A stretch of DNA of 64,000 bases, taken from assembly GCF_020686945.1 (NCBI RefSeq), contig NZ_JAJEPR010000004.1, positions 62,001 through 126,000 of the forward strand, in the 5' to 3' direction. Below the pieces are notes generated by a model. That model was not told where the DNA came from. It saw nothing but the letters and a program-made list of their open reading frames with translations, and did not search any database. The position numbers were made by a program, and so were the translations under genes. The stretch comes from Limivivens faecihominis. GTDB taxonomy: Bacteria; Bacillota; Clostridia; Lachnospirales; Lachnospiraceae. Each line of letters begins with the position of its first letter. Position 1 is the first letter of the stretch. Positions 33,513-42,020 of this stretch are shown piece after piece.

Positions 33513-34364
33513 ATGGCAAAGAGACTTTTAGGTAAAGAAGTAACGGCTGCATTAAATGAAAAGATCAAAGCTCAGGTTGCTGAGCTTCAGGGGAAAGGTG
33601 TAAACCCCACTCTCTGCATCATCCGTGTAGGTGAGAATGAGAGCGATATCTCTTATGAGAGAGGAGCAACCAAACGTTGTGAGACTCTGGGCGTTGCCTG
33701 TGAGAAAATCCTTCTTCCGGCTGACGTTTCTCAGGAAGAGCTCCTTTCTGTGATTGACAAAGTGAACAAAGATCCGCAGATCCATGGCGTTCTTCTGTTC
33801 CGTCCGCTTCCGAAACATCTGAATCAGTCTGTGATCGAGAATGCTCTGGATCCGGCAAAAGATGTAGACTGCATGACCGATGGTTCCATGTCCGGCGTAT
33901 TCACCGGCAAGAACGTAGGTTTCCCGCCCTGCACACCGCAGGCCTGCATGGAGATTCTGGATTACTACGGAATCGACTGCACCGGAAAGAAAGCAGTTGT
34001 TGTCGGAAGAAGCCTGGTAGTTGGTAAACCGGCTGCCATGATGCTGATCAAGAAAAACGCAACCGTTACCGTATGCCATACGAAAACCGTTGATATGCCG
34101 TCCGTAGTAAAAGAGGCTGATATCGTGATCGTGGCTGCAGGCCGCGCCGGTGTTGTAGATGCTTCTTATGTGGCGCCGGGTCAGACGATCATCGATGTAG
34201 GAATCAATGTAAATGCAGAAGGCAAACTCTGTGGAGACGTTGCTTTTGATGAAGTTGAGCCGATCGTTGATGCCATCACTCCGGTTCCGGGCGGTGTTGG
34301 AAGCGTTACTACCTCTGTACTGGTAGGCCATGTCGTAGAGGCAGCTGCAAGAACACTTGCATAA
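33513..34364 (+). CDS. folD: Methylene-THF dehydrogenase FolD, probably monofunctional
   Basis: 283 residues, the FolD length. The dinucleotide site VVVGRSLVVGKPAAMML and the C-terminal PVPGGVGSVTTSVL are intact. In bifunctional FolD the cyclohydrolase lysine lies four residues after a tyrosine (YVxxK). Here Tyr48 is followed by EGRA-type residues with Ala52 in the lysine position (SYERGATKRC). The glutamine of VQLPLP is also replaced (LLFRPLP), while KDVD is kept. So dehydrogenase activity is expected, cyclohydrolase activity is not. FchA is encoded just before. A terminator follows. Confidence 0.92.
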   Translation: MAKRLLGKEVTAALNEKIKAQVAELQGKGVNPTLCIIRVGENESDISYERGATKRCETLGVACEKILLPADVSQEELLSVIDKVNKDPQIHGVLLFRPLPKHLNQSVIENALDPAKDVDCMTDGSMSGVFTGKNVGFPPCTPQACMEILDYYGIDCTGKKAVVVGRSLVVGKPAAMMLIKKNATVTVCHTKTVDMPSVVKEADIVIVAAGRAGVVDASYVAPGQTIIDVGINVNAEGKLCGDVAFDEVEPIVDAITPVPGGVGSVTTSVLVGHVVEAAARTLA

Positions 34365-34375
34365 ATGATTTTTAG

Positions 34376-34406
34376 AAGGGGTGTGCCTGGTGGCGCATCC
34401 CTTTTT
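34376..34406 (+). terminator. Terminator of the acs cluster
   Basis: AAGGGGTGTGCC pairs with GGCGCATCCCTT around TGGT (two wobbles) and is followed by T-rich sequence. It lies just after folD and inside the open frame that runs into the next gene, arguing against a start at 34365 for that gene. Confidence 0.82.
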
Positions 34407-34422
34407 GACAGTGAGGAAAGTT

Positions 34423-37151
34423 ATGAAGAGAGAAAAAATATTTTTATCCTTATGGTCCTGCTGTTCTGCATTCTGTTTTTCCCGGCGGGAAATGTGAAAG
34501 CAGATGACACCCTTCTACCCACAGCGTGGGACAACCGTGGAGTTTATCTGAAGAGATATTCGGATCTGGTCAGCCTGGATGATGGGTATATGAGAGTTTT
34601 TAACAAGGAAAAAACGGTCTGTATTGAGTATTACGATAATGATTTTAATATCAAAAGCAAGAAAAGTATTCCTTTGGAACTGGATCTCTGGGGTGGCTTT
34701 TATAATGGCTCCGACGGCTATTATCTGGTAGAGGGCCAGAATAATACGGGAGAAGACGACGCAAAGGAAGTCATCCGTGTGATCCGCTATGACCGGAACT
34801 GGAATAAAACGGAAACGGCGCATATTACCGGTATTGCCGGTGATGAGTTCGGACAGGTACGTTATCCCTTTGATGGCTGTGTGGAAATGACGGAACTCAA
34901 TGGGATTCTCTATATCGCTACCGGACATGAGGGGTATGTAGATGCCTCTTTAGGCCAGGGTCATCAGGGACTTTTGGTGATCGCTGTGGATCAGCAAACC
35001 ATGACGGGTGAGATCATTGATAATGATCTCTGGCATTCTTTTGCGCAGTATGTGAAAGTGAGAGATAACCAGCTTTATCTTCTGGAGCAGAGTGAAGGTT
35101 CTCGTTGCACGACGCTTTCCAGGTATGATACGGCAGCAAAGCAGTGGAAACGGATCTCGGTGTATCAGTACGGAGGAAACCGTACCTCTTCCTGGGCGCT
35201 TCCCTGTTATGCCAGCGTAGATGCCATGGAAGTTTCGGATACATCTGTTCTTGGTCTGGGAACCTCCATTGATCAGACAAAGTATGACACGGCAAGAGAA
35301 AATAATCTTCCCATGAATATTTATCTTACCGTGACTCCGTTGGATGATTTCACAGAGGAAGCGACAAAAGTAATTTCACTGACCAATTATACAGAATCCG
35401 GAAAAGCCTTTATGGGCGTTAAAATCACAAAGGTGAATGACAACCGCTTTATGGTTTCCTGGGAAGAATACAACGATGAGACAGAAGGAAGCGGAACGGA
35501 AGAGGATACTCTGGCTGGCAGTACACTCCATTATGTTTTCATTGATGGAAAAGGAAACCGGATCAGCCAGGAATATACCACAGGAGCTCCGATCAGCGGC
35601 TGTCAGCCGGTTGTAAAAGGCGAAAAAGTCGTTTATTATGCCTCCAATAAAAATATGGTGGATTTTTATTCCATTGACAGCAATACCGGAAATACAACTA
35701 AAAAAATGTACCATGTGGCAGGAGAAGGGGTCGGCTGGAAACTTCAAAATGGCGTACTGACTGTTTATGGAAACGGTGCACTCTTCCTGGATCCGGAGGA
35801 TCGCTACCGCTTTCCGGTTGCTTCTTCGGGTGACGGATATTCCTATACGCAGCAGGGTCCCTGGCATGCGATCCAGAGTAAAGTAAAAAAAGTGGTCATT
35901 TGCTCTGGTATCACGGAAATACCGGAAAGAGCATTTCCGTATTTTACCAATCTGGAAGAGATCGAGATCGAACCAGGGCTTAAAAGCATTGGGAAAGAGG
36001 CGTTCTACGGCTGTGATGATCTGGAAAAACTGACCATTCCGGCCAGTGTGACAAAGATCGGCGAGGATATCACCTGGACAGGATATTTTTGGATTGGCAA
36101 TTATAGCCATGTGATGGCAGGAACGATCTATGCGCCATACAATTCCTATGCGGTCCAGTACGCGAAGAAAAATGCACTCCGCTATAAGATCGATCTTTCC
36201 GGAGCCAAGGTAAGCGGTCTCAATGCAAGCTATACTTACACCGGAAAGGCAATCACGCCGGCTGTAACAGTAAAGCTTGGCAGCCAGACACTGAAAGCAG
36301 GAGAAGACTACAGCCTTTCTTATTCCAATAACAAGAAGGTAGGAACGGCAAAGTTGACGATCAGCGGAAACGAGTCTTATTACGGAAGCATCCGTCTGAC
36401 TTTTGAGATCAAAGCAGCCGCTTCCACCGGCCAGGATCAGAAGCCGTCCGGTCAGAGACCATCCGAGCAGAAACCATCGGCTTCCAATATGGCTTTAAAG
36501 CCGGGAACTGTGAAGACCGACAGCAAAACAAAGAATGTCTATAAAGTGAAAACTGCAAGTACGGTAGAACTGAAACAGCTGAAAAATAAAAATGCTTCCA
36601 TGGTTACGATCCCGTCCGCGGTGAAGTTCAATGGAAAAACTTATCGGGTGACCTCCATCGCTGCCGGTGCTTTTAAAAATAATAAGAACTTGAAAAAAGT
36701 GACCATTTCCGGTTATATAACCACGGTCGGAGCAGGAGCTTTCCAGAACTGCACCTCATTGACTACAGTTAAAACGGGAAGCCGTGTAACGACCATCGGT
36801 TCGAAAGCCTTCTACGGCTGCGGGAAACTGACAACGGTTGTTCTTGGCAAAAATGTCAAAACGATCGGAAACCTGTCCTTTGCAAATTGTGTTTCCCTTC
36901 GGAAAATGACGCTTCCGGCAAGAGTAGAAAAAATCGGAAGCAAGGCTTTCTGTAATGACGTAAAAATGGTTTCCTTTACGATCCAGACGCAGAAACTGAC
37001 CTCCAAAAAAATCGGAAGCAAGGCATTCACCAATATGGGAAAAAACAATTACAAAAAGCTGGTGGTGAAGGTACCGAAGAACAAAGTTAACACCTACAAA
37101 AAACTGCTTCGCAGCAAAGGACTTTCCACAAAAGCAAAAATTACAAAATAG
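34423..37151 (+). CDS. Secreted leucine-rich-repeat protein (apparent A-tract frameshift near start)
   Basis: About 909 residues. The long frame is open from 34365, but that start lies before a terminator and has no ribosome site. ATG 34423 has GAGGAAAG and would give a proper signal peptide (MKREKNIFILMVLLF) if the A6 run at 34433-34438 had one more A. Residues about 40-480 form an unrecognised, possibly beta-propeller-like domain. Then come LRR_5 (BspA-type) repeats, a bacterial Ig-like YTYTGKAITPAVTVK domain, a Pro/Gln/Ser linker and more LRR_5 repeats. Surface adhesion is possible. No sortase motif is seen. Confidence 0.72.
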
Positions 37152-37167
37152 AATCAATTTTATTAGA

Positions 37168-37196
37168 AAAAGGGGGGGTTGACAACCTCCCTTTTT
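37168..37196 (+). terminator. Terminator of the leucine-rich-repeat gene
   Basis: AAAAGGGGGGGTT (37168-37180) pairs with AACCTCCCTTTTT (37184-37196) around a three-base loop. The loop holds part of the next promoter's -35 box. Confidence 0.78.
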
Positions 37197-37207
37197 AAGT
37201 CTATAAT
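37179..37207 (+). promoter_or_regulatory. Perfect consensus promoter of the riboswitch transcript
   Basis: TTGACA (37179-37184), exactly 17 bases, TATAAT (37202-37207). The -35 box coincides with the loop of the upstream terminator. Start of transcription is expected near 37214. Confidence 0.82.
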
Positions 37208-37231
37208 GTTGTTAGTGTAATTTAATATTGC

Positions 37232-37416
37232 AGTATCAAGTGCAGGCAGTACAATTCCGCAGTTACTGTCTGAAGAGGGAACCAGGTGAGAATCCTGGAC
37301 GATCCGGTCACTGTAAACAGGGAATACCGCTCAATGATCCCATTGCATTACCCATATTAAATGTGAGAAGGGGAGCCGGTGTAACGATCTGTAAGTCAGG
37401 AAACCTGCTTGGTATT
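37232..37416 (+). ncRNA. Cobalamin riboswitch aptamer (orphan)
   Basis: The conserved core is plain: GGGAACCAGGTGAGAATCC, then TCCGGTCACTGTAA, and the B12 box AAGTCAGGAAACCTGCTT (37393-37410). P1 pairs AGTATCAAG (37232-37240) with CTTGGTATT (37408-37416). Cobalamin riboswitches normally control transport, synthesis or B12-independent isozymes. No such gene follows: the next gene is eno, 416 bases on, behind its own promoter. Confidence 0.93.
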
Positions 37417-37572
37417 TGAGATGGGCTTCCGAGTAAAGTCAAACATCCAATCGGACACTATTCCGCAGGTGTCTCAGAGATGTCAGCCATGGGTAGGCAG
37501 GCAGTTTTTATTTATGATTATGATTGTATGCATCTCGAGCATATTAATATACACGAACAATACCTCCTTCTT

Positions 37573-37599
37573 AAGAACAGAAATTCCGCATCTGTTCTT
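37573..37599 (+). other. Hairpin in the riboswitch downstream region
   Basis: AAGAACAGA pairs with TCTGTTCTT, nine perfect pairs with a nine-base loop, then TTCG. It may be a riboswitch expression platform. Just before it lies TACCTCCTTCTT (37561-37572), an anti-ribosome-site sequence. From 37417 to 37560 no gene is seen. Confidence 0.5.
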
Positions 37600-37614
37600 T
37601 CGATGTAAAAAAAG

Positions 37615-37643
37615 CAGCAGCGCCGTTATGGTGCTGCTGTTTT
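37615..37643. terminator. Terminator closing the riboswitch transcript
   Basis: CAGCAGCGCC (37615-37624) pairs with GGTGCTGCTG (37630-37639) and is followed by TTTT; on the other strand an even longer T-run follows, so it may work in both directions. Confidence 0.75.
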
Positions 37644-37698
37644 GCTATACAAAAATACTTGTTACGCAAACTTTCTCAATTATGTTCCGGGATTTCTC

Positions 37699-37739
37699 TT
37701 GCATTTCGCAGAAAGTTATGATAAGCTAACCATGGTTAG
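37699..37739 (+). promoter_or_regulatory. Predicted eno promoter with adjoining palindrome
   Basis: TTGCAT (37699-37704), 17 bases, then TAAGCT (37722-37727) with extended-10 TG. A perfect 14-base palindrome CTAACCATGGTTAG (37726-37739) starts at the -10 box and covers the likely start site, a candidate operator. The leader to eno is about 95 bases. Confidence 0.55.
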
Positions 37740-37831
37740 AAAAACCTAACTTACTGTGAATAAATCATGCAGACTCCTTCCGCCCCCTGAGCAAGGGTGG
37801 GAGGGTGCATGGAGAAAGGATCGAAATAAAG

Positions 37832-39127
37832 ATGAAACATTTATCCATTGAAAAAGTAATCGGAAGAGAGATCATTGATTCCAGAGGCAATCCCACCGTT
37901 GAGGCGGAAGTTTATCTGGCAGACGGCACCATCGGAAGAGGAGCTGCTCCCAGCGGAGCATCCACCGGTGAGTTCGAGGCTCTGGAGCTGCGTGATGGAG
38001 ATAAAGAACGTTTTGGAGGAAAAGGAGTATCCAAGGCAGTGAACAATATCAACACTGTCATCAACGACGTGCTGAAAGGCGTGGATGCTTCTGATATTTA
38101 TGCAGTAGATGCAGCAATGCTGAAAGCAGACGGAACCAAGGATAAATCCAACCTGGGCGCTAATGCGATCCTGGCTGTATCCATCGCAAGCTGCAGAGCA
38201 GCAGCAACCGCACTGGAGATTCCCCTGTACCGTTTCCTGGGCGGCGTAAACGGCAACCGTCTTCCGGTTCCGATGATGAACATCCTGAACGGCGGCGCTC
38301 ATGCAGCAAACACCGTAGATGTACAGGAGTTCATGATTATGCCTGCTGGCGCAGAGAGTTTCCGTGAGGGACTCAGATGGTGTACCGAGGTGTTCCACGC
38401 ACTGGCAGCTCTCTTAAAATCCAGAGGACTGGCTACTTCCGTAGGTGATGAGGGTGGTTTCGCTCCGGACCTTGGAAGTGACGAGGAAGCTATCGAGTGC
38501 ATTCTGGAAGCTATCCGAAAAGCCGGTTACGAGCCGGGTAAAGATTTCGTTCTGGCTATGGACGCTGCTTCCAGTGAGTGGAAGGGCGAGAAGAAGGGCG
38601 AGTACATCCTTCCGAAATGCGGCAGGAAATATACTTCTGCAGAGCTCGTTGAGCACTGGAAGAAGCTTTGTGAGAAATACCCGATCTATTCCATCGAGGA
38701 TGGCCTGGATGAGGAAGACTGGGAAGGCTGGCAGGTGCTGACCAGAGAGCTGGGCGGCAAGGTTCAGCTGGTAGGAGATGACCTCTTCGTTACCAACACT
38801 GAGCGTCTTTCCAAAGGAATTTCTCTTGGCTGCGGAAATTCCATCCTGATCAAACTGAATCAGATCGGTTCCGTATCCGAAACTCTGGAAGCTATCAAGA
38901 TGGCCCACAATGCAGGCTACACCGCTGTTACCTCTCATCGTTCCGGTGAGACTGAGGACACCACAATCGCAGACCTGGCTGTTGCACTGAACACCTGCCA
39001 GATCAAGACCGGCGCTCCCAGCAGAAGTGAGCGTGTGGCAAAATACAATCAGCTGCTCCGCATCGAGGAGGAACTGGGCGCGTCTGCCGTTTATCCGGGC
39101 AAAAAAGCTTTCCATATCAGCCGCTAA
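37832..39127 (+). CDS. eno: Enolase
   Basis: 431 residues. It interconverts 2-phosphoglycerate and phosphoenolpyruvate. The start MKHLSIEKVIGREIIDSRGN is the family form; an upstream ATG at 37808 would add unsupported residues. Active-site motifs are SGASTGEFEALELRDGD, GDEGGFAPDL, LVGDDLFVTN, LIKLNQIGSVSET and SHRSGETEDT. Single gene with its own promoter and a strong terminator. Strongly biased codons. Confidence 0.97.
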   Translation: MKHLSIEKVIGREIIDSRGNPTVEAEVYLADGTIGRGAAPSGASTGEFEALELRDGDKERFGGKGVSKAVNNINTVINDVLKGVDASDIYAVDAAMLKADGTKDKSNLGANAILAVSIASCRAAATALEIPLYRFLGGVNGNRLPVPMMNILNGGAHAANTVDVQEFMIMPAGAESFREGLRWCTEVFHALAALLKSRGLATSVGDEGGFAPDLGSDEEAIECILEAIRKAGYEPGKDFVLAMDAASSEWKGEKKGEYILPKCGRKYTSAELVEHWKKLCEKYPIYSIEDGLDEEDWEGWQVLTRELGGKVQLVGDDLFVTNTERLSKGISLGCGNSILIKLNQIGSVSETLEAIKMAHNAGYTAVTSHRSGETEDTTIADLAVALNTCQIKTGAPSRSERVAKYNQLLRIEEELGASAVYPGKKAFHISR

Positions 39128-39157
39128 GGCAATCTGCAGACATCTGACCTGAAAACG

Positions 39158-39207
39158 AAAAGACCTTGGGGAATATCGCCGAAGATGTTCCCCGGAGGTC
39201 TTTTTTT
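39158..39207 (+). terminator. Intrinsic terminator after eno
   Basis: AAAGACCTTGGGGAA pairs with TTCCCCGGAGGTCTTT (one mismatch region) and is followed by seven T. Confidence 0.88.
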
Positions 39208-39266
39208 CTTGCCTTTTTTCCAGATTCATCGTATCATAAAAAATATATATTAAGGAAGAAAGAAAT

Positions 39267-40202
39267 ATGCTCAGTAAATTTAATCAATTTATAGAAAAAT
39301 GGATGGCGCTGGTTACACCGGCCTGTCTTCTTTTTGGTGTGCTTTTTCCGGATGTCGCGAAGCATGGGCTGCCTTATGTTTCCCTGGTGTTTGCCTTTAT
39401 GACCTTCACGGGAGCTCTGAAATCGGATTTTCACGATATGGCCCGGGTGCTGAAGCGGCCTTTTCCCCTGCTGGCCTGTCTCGGCGTGCTCCATGTGTTG
39501 CTGCCGGTTCTGGCCTGCGGCCTGGGACACCTGCTCTTTCCGGGAAATGACGACCTCATCACGGGTATGGTGCTGGAATTTTCCGTGCCTACAGCCGTGG
39601 TCGGCCTTATGTGGGTGACGATTTACGGCGGAAACAGCCCGCTGTCCCTGTCTCTGGTCATCGCTGACACCCTTCTGGCACCTTTTCTGATTCCGGCGAC
39701 CCTTCAGCTCCTTGTTGGTTCCCGGGTATCCATGGATGCGGCGGGCATGATGCGGGAACTTCTTTTTATGATAGCCCTTCCGGCGCTGGCGGCGATGAGT
39801 CTCAACGAGCTGACTCATGGAAGAGTGCGGAAAGAATGGCCGTCGAAGCTGGCACCTTTTTCCAAAATGTGTCTGATCTTCGTCGTGACCTCTAATTCAT
39901 CGAAGGTCGCTCCCTATGTGCGGGATCTGACGCCCCAGCGTGTTCTTGTGGCGGCGGCAATTCTCCTGCTGGCGGCCTCGGGTTATGCTATCGGCTGGTT
40001 TCTGTCCCGGTTTTTTGGAGGAGAGAGGGAGACGGCGGTGTCCATGGTCTATGGCTCCGGCATGCGGAACATCAGCGCGGGGGCCGTGATTGCGGCGGCT
40101 TATTTTCCCGGGGAGGTTCTGTTTCCTGTGATGATCGGAACGCTGTTTCAGCAGGTGTTGGCGGCATGCTATGGAAAACTCATTGAAAGAAAGTATCATT
40201 AA
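39267..40202 (+). CDS. BASS family (bile acid:sodium symporter-like) transporter
   Basis: 311 residues with about nine or ten hydrophobic segments. The pattern FAFMTFTGALKSDFHDMARV and the late YGSGMRNISAGAVIAAAYF place it in the bile acid:Na+ symporter / arsenite-type superfamily. Members carry bile acids, pantoate, keto acids or thiosulfate-like anions, so the substrate is undetermined. The ATG follows AAGGAAGAAAG. It is followed after 23 bases by a GGDEF gene that is probably co-transcribed. Confidence 0.82.
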   Translation: MLSKFNQFIEKWMALVTPACLLFGVLFPDVAKHGLPYVSLVFAFMTFTGALKSDFHDMARVLKRPFPLLACLGVLHVLLPVLACGLGHLLFPGNDDLITGMVLEFSVPTAVVGLMWVTIYGGNSPLSLSLVIADTLLAPFLIPATLQLLVGSRVSMDAAGMMRELLFMIALPALAAMSLNELTHGRVRKEWPSKLAPFSKMCLIFVVTSNSSKVAPYVRDLTPQRVLVAAAILLLAASGYAIGWFLSRFFGGERETAVSMVYGSGMRNISAGAVIAAAYFPGEVLFPVMIGTLFQQVLAACYGKLIERKYH

Positions 40203-40225
40203 CGTAAAAAACGGAGGAAATAACG

Positions 40226-41902
40226 GTGCCGGATCATCATATGGCCCATACTACAGTCCTTATGTGGGGAAGCCTTTTCTGCCTTCTGGCAGCCTGGTGT
40301 ATGGGGAAAGATAAAAATTACAACCGGGAGAAAAAGAGATGGATGCTGCATATGCAGCTCTTTACAGCCCTGTTTCTGAGCAGTGAGGCTTTTGCCTGGG
40401 CCTTCGATGGCCGACCTGGAAAAACGGCCTGGTGGATGGTACGGATCAGCAACTTTCTGCTGTTTCTGACTTCAGATCTCGTCCTTGTCTTTTTCAACTG
40501 GTATGTCGGCTGTCACCTGATGCCTCCGGAAGAGCGGAAGCAGAATAAAAGATACAGACTGGTATCGTATATTGGATTTTTTGCCGCCTTTCTGGTGGTT
40601 GTATCGCAGTTTACGCATCTCTATTATACTATTGACGAGACAAATCTTTATCACAGAACTTCCACCTGTCTGCTCGCCATGGTGCTTCCGGCCAGCGGTA
40701 TGCTGCTTGATTTTACTCTGCTGGTTCAGTATCGGAAGCGGATCCGTCGGAGAGATTTCCTGTTTATGAGTTCCTATATTATTCTTCCGACTCTGGCGGC
40801 GCTGGTGCAGTTTTTCCATTATGAAGCTTCTCTTGTCAGTATAGCCATCAGTTTTTCTATGGTGCTGATCTATGTTGCAGCCATGGAGGAGCAGAGTGAA
40901 GAACTCGAAAAAATGTCAAAAAGCAAGGCCCAGACCGAGGAACGTCTGGAGATCGCCACGATTCTGAACCGCTGCGTCAAAGCGCTTTCCTCGAGCGTGA
41001 ATGTAGATAAGGCAATTCATCATCTGCTGGAGATCATCAACGATTACTTTGACGCAGACCGGACCTACATTTTCAAACTGGATACGGACCAGGGAATCCT
41101 GACGAACACCTACGAGTATGTGAAAGATCAGGTGACGGAGCAGCAGGAGAACCTTCAGGGGATTCCTGTGGAGGTGATCTCCATCTGGATGCAGAAATTT
41201 GAGGAGTCAAATGTATACTATATTCCGGATCTGGAGTTAGAAAAAGGAACGCCCCACTATGAGATCCTGAAAATGCAGGATATCAACCGCCTGCTGGCTG
41301 TTCCTCTTTTAAGAGATGAAAAAATCGTCGGCTTCATGGGCGTGGACAATCCCAGGAAGCACTACAGCGATGAGACTCTGCTGGCTTCGCTTCAGTTCTT
41401 TGTCACCGACAGCCTCACCCGGAAAAGAGAGCAGGAAAAACTGAAATATCTGAGCTACCGGGATATGCTGACAGAGCTTTTTAACCGAAATAAATATATT
41501 GAGGTTCTGGAGCGCTACAAGAACCGGCATGTGGAAAAAGTCGGAGTGGCTTTCATCGATCTGAACGGTCTGAAAAAGGTCAACGATCAGAAAGGTCATG
41601 AGGCAGGAGATGAGCTGATCCGGAATGCGGCGGCAGTCATTAAGACTTCCTTCCCGGAGAAAGCCTTCCGCATTGGCGGGGACGAGTTTGTTGTTATTGC
41701 CGTGGGCATGGAGGAAGAGGAGTTCTTCAGGAAGCTTAAGACCGTCTATGCGAAAATGAAGGAAAAAGAGGTGAGCATTTCCGCGGGCTTCGTCTGGAAA
41801 GAGGAGACCATGGATCTGGAAGCGCTGACCAAGACGGCGGATCATCAGATGTACAAAGAGAAAGAAAAATATCACAGAGAGAACAGATACGAGCCCGGGT
41901 GA
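40226..41902 (+). CDS. Membrane GAF-GGDEF diguanylate cyclase
   Basis: 558 residues starting at GTG 40226, with GGAGGAAAT upstream. The N-terminal about 225 residues hold six or seven transmembrane segments with a short outside loop. A coiled stretch and a GAF domain (about 250-405) follow, then GGDEF (about 415-550). The active site RIGGDEFVVIAVG is intact, so synthesis of cyclic-di-GMP is expected. The usual inhibitory RxxD is replaced by SFPE, so product inhibition through that site is unlikely. The ligand sensed is unknown. Confidence 0.88.
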   Translation: MPDHHMAHTTVLMWGSLFCLLAAWCMGKDKNYNREKKRWMLHMQLFTALFLSSEAFAWAFDGRPGKTAWWMVRISNFLLFLTSDLVLVFFNWYVGCHLMPPEERKQNKRYRLVSYIGFFAAFLVVVSQFTHLYYTIDETNLYHRTSTCLLAMVLPASGMLLDFTLLVQYRKRIRRRDFLFMSSYIILPTLAALVQFFHYEASLVSIAISFSMVLIYVAAMEEQSEELEKMSKSKAQTEERLEIATILNRCVKALSSSVNVDKAIHHLLEIINDYFDADRTYIFKLDTDQGILTNTYEYVKDQVTEQQENLQGIPVEVISIWMQKFEESNVYYIPDLELEKGTPHYEILKMQDINRLLAVPLLRDEKIVGFMGVDNPRKHYSDETLLASLQFFVTDSLTRKREQEKLKYLSYRDMLTELFNRNKYIEVLERYKNRHVEKVGVAFIDLNGLKKVNDQKGHEAGDELIRNAAAVIKTSFPEKAFRIGGDEFVVIAVGMEEEEFFRKLKTVYAKMKEKEVSISAGFVWKEETMDLEALTKTADHQMYKEKEKYHRENRYEPG

Positions 41903-41930
41903 TGACATATCCGGGCTTGTCATCTTTTTT
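41901..41930 (+). terminator. Terminator after the GGDEF gene
   Basis: GATGACA (41901-41907) pairs with TGTCATC (41918-41924), followed by six T. The neighbouring GAGCCCGG and CCGGGCT offer a competing pairing. The 90 bases after it hold the untyped promoter region of the next gene. Confidence 0.75.
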
Positions 41931-42020
41931 CTTTTGTGATAACATACTAATTTAGGAATCTGACGCGTCAGCTGTTTACAGCAACGCGGGGAAAACAAAA
42001 GAAAAGGGAGAAACAGAAAA

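Noticed and set aside
37228..37729. Open frames of 63 and 106 codons in the riboswitch region
   Set aside because: They run through the aptamer and the terminator, lack ribosome sites and have no protein-like features.
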